Origin: a bacterium
Lineage (GTDB): Bacteria; Desulfobacterota; DSWW01
DNA length: 5,396 nucleotides
Assembly: GCA_030609865.1 (NCBI GenBank)
Contig: JAUWSZ010000231.1
Span: forward strand, 1-5,396
Reading direction: 5' to 3'
Below, piece by piece: positions 1 to 5,396 of the stretch (its first letter is position 1; every line of letters begins with the position of its first letter). The notes beneath the pieces are model-generated. The model was not told the origin of the DNA. It was given only the letters and a program-made list of their open reading frames with translations, and did no database searches. Position numbers and translations under genes: made by a program.

Positions 1-605
1 GGGCTTCCGGCGGGAGGCGGAGTGTGGTCGATGATCGCCTGACAAAGGGGCTCCATAGACGCGGCCGGGTCACCGAGTTCCTTGATCGCATATCCGTCCT
101 TGGCGGACGCATACACCACCGGGAAATCGAGAATCTCCGTCGGTGAGTCCAGCTTGACGAAGAGGTCGAACACCTGGTCCACCGCCACGTCCGGCCGGGC
201 CGCCGGCTTGTCGATCTTGTTGATGACCACGATGATCGGCAGCCGAAGCGCCAGGGCCTTCTTCAGCACGAAATAGGTCTGGGGCATCGGGCCTTCCTGG
301 GCGTCGACCAGGAGCAGGGCCCCGTCGGCCATCCGCAGCACCCGCTCGACCTGTCCCCCGAAATCTGCATGCCCGGGCGTGTCGATGATGTTGATCAGAA
401 AGTCCTGATACTTGAACGAGCCGTTCTTGGAAGCGATCGTGATGCCTCGCTCCCTCTCGAGGTCGATCGAGTCCATGAGCCTTTCCTTGACGACCTGGTT
501 GTCACGGAACATGCCGCTCTGCTTGAAGAGCTGGTCGACCAGGGTTGTCTTGCCGTGGTCCACGTGTGCGATGATCGCTATGTTTCTTATCTGATGTTGT
601 TTCAT
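1..605 (-). CDS. bipA (typA): Ribosome-associated translational GTPase BipA/TypA, N-terminal part (cut by window edge)
   Basis: Translational GTPase of the EF-G/LepA superfamily; BipA binds the 70S ribosome and is known for roles in stress and low-temperature growth and 50S assembly. The first 201 codons are present; the rest (family length about 600 residues) lies beyond the left edge. The whole GTP-binding domain signature is visible: P-loop AHVDHGKT at residues 13-20, switch I RGITI at 53-57, G3 DTPGHADF at 75-82 with the catalytic-type His79, G4 NKID at 129-132, G5 SAK at 167-169. GPMPQT (105-110) and [12 protein letters not shown] (142-153) are typical of BipA rather than EF-G or LepA. 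The ATG at 605-603 gives the family N-terminus (a few residues before [14 protein letters not shown]). Only a weak AAGG lies about 11 nt upstream, so translation may not depend on a strong Shine-Dalgarno. It lies downstream of the phosphoesterase gene on the same strand but has its own likely promoter. Identification is firm; the gene is intact as far as seen. Confidence 0.96.
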   Translation of the reverse strand, partial: MKQHQIRNIAIIAHVDHGKTTLVDQLFKQSGMFRDNQVVKERLMDSIDLERERGITIASKNGSFKYQDFLINIIDTPGHADFGGQVERVLRMADGALLLVDAQEGPMPQTYFVLKKALALRLPIIVVINKIDKPAARPDVAVDQVFDLFVKLDSPTEILDFPVVYASAKDGYAIKELGDPAASMEPLCQAIIDHTPPPAGS

Positions 606-665
606 TGTTTCCGAAGCCTTGCCTGTTCCTGTTCTGCCGCCTTTCCGTGCTGCCCTGTGTCGCGT

Positions 666-704
666 GCTCCCTTTTCCGCGTGTCAAAGACACGCGTAGGG
701 GAGC
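666..704. promoter_or_regulatory. Compound stem-loop in the bipA leader region
   Basis: A perfect 8-bp inverted repeat, CGCGTGTC at 677-684 and GACACGCG at 688-695, closes on an AAA triloop. An outer 6-bp stem, GCTCCC at 666-671 with GGGAGC at 699-704, flanks it across a small internal loop. No T-run follows on either strand, so it is not a standard intrinsic terminator. It sits between the predicted bipA promoter and the bipA start codon, so it would be folded into the bipA mRNA leader; it could instead be a processing signal at the 3' end of the phosphoesterase transcript or a protein-binding palindrome. The structure is seen; the role is inference. Confidence 0.5.
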
Positions 705-791
705 CCTTCGTCTTGCCGGTGATGTGTGAGGGAACATCAGGGGCACGCTGGCGGGGGGATGCCCGTAGTCGGGGCGTTAGAAACTCTTTTG

Positions 792-820
792 ATTATCCCG
801 ATTCGGCCGTGAAAAAGCAA
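792..820 (-). promoter_or_regulatory. Sigma70-type promoter candidate for bipA
   Basis: Read on the minus strand, a -35 box TTGCTT (820-815) is followed after exactly 17 bp by a -10 box GATAAT (797-792). Each hexamer differs from consensus at one or two positions. Transcription would begin near 785 and leave a leader of about 180 nt before the bipA ATG at 605, containing the 666-704 hairpin. The site lies just after the phosphoesterase stop codon, which suggests bipA is transcribed independently of it, at least in part. This is a sequence match only; no start site is known. Confidence 0.5.
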
Positions 821-844
821 GACGCCACGACCGTCAGCAGAGGG

Positions 845-2257
845 TCATTCCTCAGGGGCGGGGACGATTTCGTGCGAGGCCAGGATCTCGCCGTTCGTCT
901 CGTCCAGCTCCGCTCTTACGTAGTGGATGATCAGGGAGTCTGTGTTCACATCCACGCGCAGGTGTCCGAGGTCTTCCCGGAGCACCTCCCAGGGGGCATA
1001 GCGCTGCTCCAGACACTCCGCCCACGCGCTTTCCTGACCGGTCCCGGCGAGGACGTACTTCACGCCGCTGTCGCCGTACTCGGACACGGAGTACATGTGG
1101 TCGTGTCCGTAGAAGTATGCATTCACCCCGTAGGCTTCCCTGAGGGATTGGATGTAGATCTGGTCCGTCCCCGGAGTGTCGACGAAGTTGGCGTTTCCAC
1201 GGGCATAGCTTCTTCCGGGCATGCAGCTGAAGTTCGGGCCCGCCCCGCCGAACAGGGTGTGCGCGAAGAGGAGCTTCCACCTCGAAGAGGAACCGGCCAG
1301 CGTGGCCTCCAGCCATTCCCGCTGGACCTCTCCCAGCGCGTAGCCCTCCGGACGGTTCAGCATGTAGGGATCGTAGGTCGAGAAGGCCAGCGGATCCAGC
1401 CAGATGATGTGGACGTCGCCCCAGACGAAATCCCCGAAGAACCCGTTCGGCTCCGCGTGGTCCAAGAGCGGAACGTACTTCTTCCGCGCATTCAGGGTCC
1501 AGTCGTATTCGGCACAGGCGGACAGGTACCCGGCCAGGCCCTCGTGGTTGCCGTTGACCCAAACGAGCATCGAGGAATGGGAGAACTCGTTGAATATCCG
1601 GGAAAGGGCGTGCACGTAAGACCAGGTCGCAACTGCCTCGCCGTAGCCGAAGTACACGGAGTAGGTGAGGGAGCAGTCCGGGGGATCGCCTGTCCCCTGG
1701 CTGCTGACGGGCACCATGTCCCCGAGGGAGACCACGAAGTCCGGTTCGTCTTCGGCCACGTTCCGGGCGATTCGGCCCACCCAGGGATCCAGGGGCGGGG
1801 TGGAATCGTGGAAGTCTGCGATTACACAGAACCGGAAGGGCGAACCCGGGTCCCGGCGCGTGTGAAAGCTCCCTTCGGGCCTCCAGGCCCATCCCTCATC
1901 GGGCGACTGTCTGTACGCGATTCTGTAGTAGTATCGGGTGTCCGGATCCAGGCCGTCGGGGATGGAGATGACGACCTTTTCGCCTGGACCCATACCGGAC
2001 AGTTCGGGGGTCTGCAGGGGGTAGCCGCGGTCTTGCGGGTGAGGAGATGTGTCATAGGCCATCTTGAAGGAGAATCGATGCGTAACGTCCGCGTCGAGCT
2101 GGAGGAACACCTCGGCAGAGGAATCGGAGACGGCCCCAACGACTTCGGCCACTTCGAAGAAACGTCCTCTGGAGGGGCGGGGCCCCTCGTCCGGGCGGCA
2201 GCTCACGGAAAGGAACGCGAAAAGCCACAGGAGCTTCAGGCATCTTCTGGATGACAT
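845..2257 (-). CDS. Predicted lipoprotein metallophosphoesterase, purple-acid-phosphatase-like
   Basis: A 470-residue calcineurin-like phosphoesterase, probably exported and lipid-anchored. The N-terminus has two arginines and a lysine, a hydrophobic stretch (about 8-16) and LSVSC ending at Cys20, which fits a permissive lipoprotein cleavage box (Ser rather than Leu at -3). Residues about 35-135 resemble the fibronectin-III-like domain in front of the catalytic domain of purple acid phosphatases (DPDTRYYYRIAY is typical). Metal-site motifs follow in order: D148-F-H150, G-D180, GNHE with N237 and H238, H333 in FAHTLF, and GHDH with H385 and H387, so all five motifs are present. The expected chemistry is metal-dependent phosphoester hydrolysis; the substrate cannot be read from sequence. 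The start at 2257 is chosen because GGAG lies 7 nt upstream and it puts the signal peptide at the N-terminus; the frame stays open to 2368, but those extra 37 residues would bury the signal. It is divergent from sdhA. Confidence 0.85.
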   Translation of the reverse strand: MSSRRCLKLLWLFAFLSVSCRPDEGPRPSRGRFFEVAEVVGAVSDSSAEVFLQLDADVTHRFSFKMAYDTSPHPQDRGYPLQTPELSGMGPGEKVVISIPDGLDPDTRYYYRIAYRQSPDEGWAWRPEGSFHTRRDPGSPFRFCVIADFHDSTPPLDPWVGRIARNVAEDEPDFVVSLGDMVPVSSQGTGDPPDCSLTYSVYFGYGEAVATWSYVHALSRIFNEFSHSSMLVWVNGNHEGLAGYLSACAEYDWTLNARKKYVPLLDHAEPNGFFGDFVWGDVHIIWLDPLAFSTYDPYMLNRPEGYALGEVQREWLEATLAGSSSRWKLLFAHTLFGGAGPNFSCMPGRSYARGNANFVDTPGTDQIYIQSLREAYGVNAYFYGHDHMYSVSEYGDSGVKYVLAGTGQESAWAECLEQRYAPWEVLREDLGHLRVDVNTDSLIIHYVRAELDETNGEILASHEIVPAPEE

Positions 2258-2338
2258 GGTTCTACTCCGAACGTGGCCTCTTTCCGCCGTTCTCGAAGGG
2301 CCGCGCGGGCCCGGTCCTGTTGGGAATTCCCTTTTCTC

Positions 2339-2344
2339 ATCATA
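2339..2344 (-). promoter_or_regulatory. Candidate -10 box for the phosphoesterase gene
   Basis: On the minus strand TATGAT matches the -10 consensus at five of six positions and lies about 80 bp before the phosphoesterase start. A poor -35 match (TGGATC, three of six) occurs 17 bp further upstream, so an activator may be needed if the site is real. The 14-bp tandem repeat at 2345-2372 occupies exactly the -35/spacer region. Weak evidence overall. Confidence 0.3.
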
Positions 2345-2372
2345 CACGATGAATCCTGCACGATCCATCCAG
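2345..2372. repeat. Two tandem 14-bp imperfect direct repeats
   Basis: CACGATGAATCCTG (2345-2358) is followed without a gap by CACGATCCATCCAG (2359-2372), identical at 11 of 14 positions. They sit in the divergent control region next to the candidate -10 box of the phosphoesterase gene. Tandem direct sites of this size can bind response regulators, but two copies may also be chance. Confidence 0.35.
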
Positions 2373-2401
2373 AAGGAACCAGGCGCCGGGATCCGTCGAT
2401 G

Positions 2402-2420
2402 CCCGGGATGCGGTCCCGGG
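2402..2420. promoter_or_regulatory. Perfect 7-bp hairpin in the sdhA upstream region
   Basis: CCCGGGA (2402-2408) and TCCCGGG (2414-2420) form a perfect GC-rich stem around a TGCGG loop. Neither side is followed by a T-run, so an intrinsic terminator is unlikely. It lies 113 bp before the sdhA start codon and could be an operator or, if the sdhA transcript begins upstream of it, a leader hairpin. No convincing plus-strand sigma70 promoter was found nearby, so the sdhA start site stays unplaced. Confidence 0.4.
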
Positions 2421-2521
2421 TGGAAAATGAAACAGATTCGTCAAAAGGGAAATCAAATGCTTAGAGGATACGCACTGGGGGCGCAGAACAGCAGACGCCA
2501 AACAAAACAGACTCCAAAACC

Positions 2522-2528
2522 GGGAGGT
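2522..2528 (+). promoter_or_regulatory. Ribosome-binding site that fixes the sdhA GTG start
   Basis: GGGAGGT, a near-full Shine-Dalgarno sequence, ends 5 nt before the GTG at 2534. No ATG in this frame fits the family N-terminus, so this site decides the start. Confidence 0.85.
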
Positions 2529-2533
2529 CCGAC

Positions 2534-4270
2534 GTGGTACACGAATTCGAAGCCGTGATCGTAGGCGCTGGAGGCTCCGGGCTGTTTGCCGCCCTGGAGG
2601 CCGGCAAGAAGGCCCGGACGGCCGTTATCTCGAAGCTCTATCCCATACGGAGCCACACGGGGGCCGCCCAGGGGGGGATCAGCGCGGCCCTGGGCAATGT
2701 GGAGGAGGACAGCCCGGAGTGGCACGCCTTCGACACGGTGAAGGGCGGTGACTACCTCGTCGACCAGGGGGCCGCCCTTCTCATGGCCGAAGACGCGGTT
2801 CAGGCCGTCTACGAGTTGGAGAACTGGGGTCTGCCCTTCAACCGGACCCCGGAGGGGCGGATCGATCAACGGCGCTTCGGCGGCCACACGCGGACCGTCG
2901 GCGAGGCGGCGGTCCGGCGGGCCTGCTACGCGGCGGACAGACCGGGCCACATGATCCTGCAGACCCTCTACCAGCAATGCATCAAGAACCAGGTCTCCTT
3001 CTTCGACGAATACCAGATCGTGGACGTGATCCTGGAGGGCAACCGTTGCGGCGGGGTCGTTGCCGTTCACCTGGCCACCAGCGACTTGCACGTGTTCAAG
3101 GCCAAGGCGGTCCTCTTTGCCACGGGCGGGTTCGGCCGCATGTTCAAGATCACGTCGAATGCGTACGCAAACACCGGCGACGGTCCCGCGGTCCTGGCCC
3201 GGCGGGGCGTCCCGATGGAGGACATGGAGTTCTACCAGTTTCACCCCACCGGAATCCGGGGCATGGGCATCCTCATCTCCGAGGCGGTCCGCGGCGAGGG
3301 GGGGATACTTTACAACCGCGAGGATGGGCGCTTCATGGAGACCTACGCCCCCACCCTGCTCGATCTCGCGCCCAGGGACATGGTCGCCCGCGCGATCCTG
3401 ACCGAGATCAGGGCGGGCAGGGGCATGCGTGGAGACAAGAGGATCGATGACTACGTGCACCTGGATGCCACGCACCTGGGTAAGGAGGTGATCCAATCCA
3501 AGCTTCCGGACATCACCGAATTTTGCAAGACCTACCTCGGGCTCGATCCGGCCGAAAAGCCGATCCCGGTGCAGCCCACGGCCCACTACGCAATGGGCGG
3601 CATCCCCACGGACCTGCACGGCCGGGTGATTGCCGACGGGAAGGGGGGCCTCTACGAGGGGCTCTATGCCGTGGGTGAGTGTGCCTGCGTCTCCGTGCAC
3701 GGGGCGAACAGGCTGGGGACCAACAGCCTGCTCGATCTCGTGGTGTTCGGAAGGAGGGGGGGAAAGCACATCGCCGAGTACGTCAAGGGAGCGGACGCTC
3801 CCGCCACAGGCAAAGACCCGGCTGAGGCCTCCGCCGCGAGGATACGAGAACTCATGGACGGCAAGAAGGGCCCCCAGGCCGGAAAGATCCGTGAGGAGAT
3901 GCAGGTGGAGATGATGGAGAAGGTCGGGATCTATCGAAACGAAAAAGATATGCAGAGGGCGGTGGAAAGGCTGGAGGAGCTTCGCGGGCAGTACAGGGAA
4001 GTGCGCGTTCAGGACACGAGCGGGATCTTCAACACCGATCTCCTGGAGATGATCGAGTTGGGGAATCTCCTTGACCTTTCGCTCATCACCGCGGCATGCG
4101 CCGAGAACCGCAAAGAGAGCCGTGGCGCCCACGCGCGGGAGGACTACCCGGAGCGTGACGATGCGGGCTGGCTTCGTCACACCCTGGCCGTGCTGGAGGG
4201 AGACGAGGTGAAGATCGACTACAAGGAGGTGGACACGTCCAGGTGGGAACCCAAGCCGAGGGTCTATTGA
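2534..4270 (+). CDS. sdhA: Succinate dehydrogenase/fumarate reductase flavoprotein subunit
   Basis: The 578-residue catalytic subunit interconverts succinate and fumarate and carries covalently bound FAD. Visible: Rossmann GAGGSG at 11-16; [10 protein letters not shown] at 39-48, where His41 is the expected FAD-linking histidine; a second nucleotide-contact segment ATGGFGRMF (196-204); QFHPTGI with His237; [11 protein letters not shown] with Ser249 and Glu250; Arg286 in [14 protein letters not shown] with His351; and NRLGTNSL with Arg393. These align with the E. coli SdhA substrate and proton-path residues H242, T254, E255, R286, H354 and R399, with Ser in place of Thr254. The C-terminal domain has [14 protein letters not shown] (530-543), usual for the family. 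Length is normal (E. coli SdhA 588). It starts with GTG behind a strong Shine-Dalgarno and leads an operon with sdhB 14 bp downstream. Gln46 is the SdhA-type residue (FrdA has Glu), which favours succinate oxidation; sequence alone cannot settle direction, so frdA remains possible. No anchor gene precedes it. Confidence 0.95.
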   Translation: MVHEFEAVIVGAGGSGLFAALEAGKKARTAVISKLYPIRSHTGAAQGGISAALGNVEEDSPEWHAFDTVKGGDYLVDQGAALLMAEDAVQAVYELENWGLPFNRTPEGRIDQRRFGGHTRTVGEAAVRRACYAADRPGHMILQTLYQQCIKNQVSFFDEYQIVDVILEGNRCGGVVAVHLATSDLHVFKAKAVLFATGGFGRMFKITSNAYANTGDGPAVLARRGVPMEDMEFYQFHPTGIRGMGILISEAVRGEGGILYNREDGRFMETYAPTLLDLAPRDMVARAILTEIRAGRGMRGDKRIDDYVHLDATHLGKEVIQSKLPDITEFCKTYLGLDPAEKPIPVQPTAHYAMGGIPTDLHGRVIADGKGGLYEGLYAVGECACVSVHGANRLGTNSLLDLVVFGRRGGKHIAEYVKGADAPATGKDPAEASAARIRELMDGKKGPQAGKIREEMQVEMMEKVGIYRNEKDMQRAVERLEELRGQYREVRVQDTSGIFNTDLLEMIELGNLLDLSLITAACAENRKESRGAHAREDYPERDDAGWLRHTLAVLEGDEVKIDYKEVDTSRWEPKPRVY

Positions 4271-4284
4271 ACAAGGAGAAGAAA

Positions 4285-4992
4285 ATGAAGATCGTTCTCG
4301 AAATACAGCGCTTCAACCCGGAAGAGAGCGCGGAGTCGACCTATCGAAGCTACGAGGTCGAGGCGGAGCCCACCGAACGCCTCCTGAATGTCCTGATGCA
4401 GGTCCAACAGTTCCAGGACGGGACCCTTGCATTTCGCACGAGCTGTGCCCACGGCGTGTGCGGCTCCGACGCGATGCGCATCAACGGCAAGGATCGGCTG
4501 GCCTGCAAGACACTCGTCCGAGACGTTGCCGATGCGGAGGGAGCGACGATCCGCATCGAACCGCTTCGCCACTTCCCGGTTGTGAAGGATCTCGTCGTCG
4601 ATCAGACCACATTCTTCGAGAAGTACCGCTCCGTGAAGCCCTTCCTGATCAACGACGCGCCGGTCACGGGGAAGGAGAGGATTCAGTCTCAGAAAGAACG
4701 GGAATCCTTTGAGGACGCCACGAACTGCATCCTTTGCAGTGCCTGTTATTCCGCCTGTCCGATCCTTGACGACAATCCTGACTTCCTCGGCCCGGCGGCC
4801 CTGGCGCAGGCCTTCCGGTTTCTGGAAGACTCCCGCGACATGGGGTTCGCTGACCGGCTGCCCGTCCTGGACGAGCCGAACGGCGTGTGGGCGTGCGAAA
4901 ACCACTTCGAATGCACCCGGGCCTGTCCCCGGGGCATCAAAATCACCAAGCACATCAATCACACGAAGAGAAGGATCAAAGATTCCCAATAA
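4285..4992 (+). CDS. sdhB: Succinate dehydrogenase/fumarate reductase iron-sulfur subunit
   Basis: The 235-residue electron-transfer subunit links the SdhA flavin to the electron partner through three clusters. N-terminal plant-ferredoxin-like domain: C54, C59, D62 and C74 are the expected [2Fe-2S] ligands. C-terminal domain: CILCSACYSACP with C148, C151, C154 and the later C214 for [4Fe-4S]; C158, C204 and C210 for [3Fe-4S]. All ligands are present and length is normal (E. coli SdhB 238). After C158 the sequence is PILDDNPDFLGPAAL, so Asp162-Asp163 stand where E. coli SdhB has Trp163-Trp164 of the quinone site; this stretch and NGVWAC (199-204) resemble E. coli FrdB more than SdhB. The ATG at 4285 is chosen because AAGGAG lies 6 nt upstream; an in-frame ATG at 4243 lies inside sdhA with no such site. 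Coupled closely to sdhA (14 bp) and to the flavodoxin gene (15 bp). The family is certain; sdhB versus frdB is not. Confidence 0.95.
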   Translation: MKIVLEIQRFNPEESAESTYRSYEVEAEPTERLLNVLMQVQQFQDGTLAFRTSCAHGVCGSDAMRINGKDRLACKTLVRDVADAEGATIRIEPLRHFPVVKDLVVDQTTFFEKYRSVKPFLINDAPVTGKERIQSQKERESFEDATNCILCSACYSACPILDDNPDFLGPAALAQAFRFLEDSRDMGFADRLPVLDEPNGVWACENHFECTRACPRGIKITKHINHTKRRIKDSQ

Positions 4993-5007
4993 CAAGAAGG
5001 ATGAACC

Positions 5008-5396
5008 ATGAAGAGAATACTCATCGTGTACGACAGCAGGACGGGCAGAACGCAGAAAATGGCCGAGCGGATCGCCGATGGGGTTCGTTCCACGGGCAAC
5101 GAGGCCCTGCTCCGGCGGGTTTCCGAATTCAAGAGCTTCGGTGACCTGGAAGGATACGAGGGATACATCCTCGGCTCACCTACGTATTTCAAAGACACGA
5201 CCGATGGGATGAAGAAATTCCTGTTCCTGGCGAGCCAGGCGGACCTCGTCAAGAAGATCGGCGGGGCCTTTGGCTCCTACACCCATATCGGAAGCGGCGC
5301 CAAGATGATCTACGACACGATGGAGCACGTGTTCAAGATGAACATGGCGGAAATCAATCCCTTCAACGTCAAAGAGCAGATCCTGGATTCCGGCAA
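5008..5396 (+). CDS. Flavodoxin-family protein, N-terminal part (cut by window edge)
   Basis: The first 129 codons of an FMN-binding flavodoxin-fold protein; the 3' end lies beyond the window. MKRILIVYDSRTGRT has the beta-1 strand and the FMN-phosphate loop S10-R-T12-G-R-T15, followed by a helix KMAERIADGV. GSPTYF (56-61) is the usual second flavin-binding loop and GAFGSYTHIGSG (86-97) the third. The pattern fits short-chain flavodoxins and flavodoxin-like quinone reductases (WrbA-like); which one cannot be told from this part, though the spacing of loops is close to a short flavodoxin. The ATG at 5008 has AGAAGG 7 nt upstream; the ATG at 5001 is out of frame. It begins 15 bp after sdhB, so co-transcription with sdhAB is likely. 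As a one- or two-electron carrier it could serve the SdhAB pair, but this is inference. Confidence 0.88.
   Translation, partial: MKRILIVYDSRTGRTQKMAERIADGVRSTGNEALLRRVSEFKSFGDLEGYEGYILGSPTYFKDTTDGMKKFLFLASQADLVKKIGGAFGSYTHIGSGAKMIYDTMEHVFKMNMAEINPFNVKEQILDSG

Noticed and set aside
812..835. Possible intrinsic terminator after the phosphoesterase (GACG/CGTC stem, then TTGCTTTTT on the minus strand)
   Set aside because: The stem is only 4 bp with a 7-nt loop, and the T-run coincides with the better-supported -35 box of the bipA promoter.
605..2254. 549-codon open frame on the plus strand opposite bipA and the phosphoesterase
   Set aside because: It has no family signature and arginine/valine/glycine-rich composition typical of the antisense of a GC-rich gene; the minus-strand phosphoesterase carries all catalytic motifs.
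2258..2368. 37-residue N-terminal extension of the phosphoesterase frame
   Set aside because: It would place the signal peptide internally and has proline/arginine-rich, non-conserved-looking sequence; GGAG is 7 nt before the ATG at 2257.
2457..2558. Possible 33-codon leader peptide before sdhA, with AAGGG upstream and overlap of the sdhA start
   Set aside because: The peptide has no codon-run or hydrophobic pattern that suggests attenuation, and sdhA has its own strong Shine-Dalgarno.
2453..4180. 575-codon open frame on the minus strand opposite sdhA
   Set aside because: Antisense shadow of sdhA; rich in His, Val, Leu and Asp with no recognisable domain.
4243..4284. Upstream in-frame ATG that would lengthen SdhB by 14 residues
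   Set aside because: It lies inside sdhA without a Shine-Dalgarno; the ATG at 4285 has AAGGAG at ideal distance and gives the family N-terminus.

Overview
The window is GC-rich bacterial DNA with tightly packed genes in two divergent blocks. Minus strand, reading leftward from about 2257: a predicted secreted or lipid-anchored metallophosphoesterase (purple-acid-phosphatase-like), then the 5' part of the translation GTPase gene bipA/typA, which runs off the left edge. Plus strand, reading rightward from 2534: a flavoprotein subunit and an iron-sulfur subunit of the succinate dehydrogenase/fumarate reductase family (sdhA, sdhB), then a flavodoxin-family gene that runs off the right edge. No RNA gene, CRISPR array, insertion sequence or other mobile element was seen.

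The taxon cannot be fixed from this window. High GC, Shine-Dalgarno-led starts, a BipA orthologue and a soluble-type SdhAB pair suit a Gram-negative bacterium. Desulfobacterota (former Deltaproteobacteria) or a similar anaerobic or facultative lineage is my guess, made on the style of the genes only.

Region by region: 1-605 is the N-terminal 201 codons of BipA. 606-844 is a 239-bp gap with a good sigma70-type promoter facing bipA and a strong compound hairpin inside the predicted bipA leader. 845-2257 is the phosphoesterase. 2258-2533 is a 276-bp divergent control region with a candidate promoter for the phosphoesterase, a tandem 14-bp repeat, a perfect 7-bp hairpin and the ribosome-binding site of sdhA. 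2534-5396 is a compact apparent operon, sdhA - 14 bp - sdhB - 15 bp - flavodoxin, with a clear Shine-Dalgarno sequence before each gene.

How they work together: SdhA (FAD, dicarboxylate site) passes electrons to or from the three iron-sulfur clusters of SdhB. A classical complex II also needs a membrane anchor (SdhC/SdhD) that binds quinone, but none is encoded upstream or between the two subunits. A flavodoxin-family gene follows directly instead. SdhB also lacks the tryptophan pair that helps form the quinone site in E. coli SdhB and looks FrdB-like there, while SdhA carries the SdhA-type glutamine near the FAD-linking histidine. The electron partner and direction of this enzyme are therefore the most interesting open question. 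There is no evidence here for a wholly new system.
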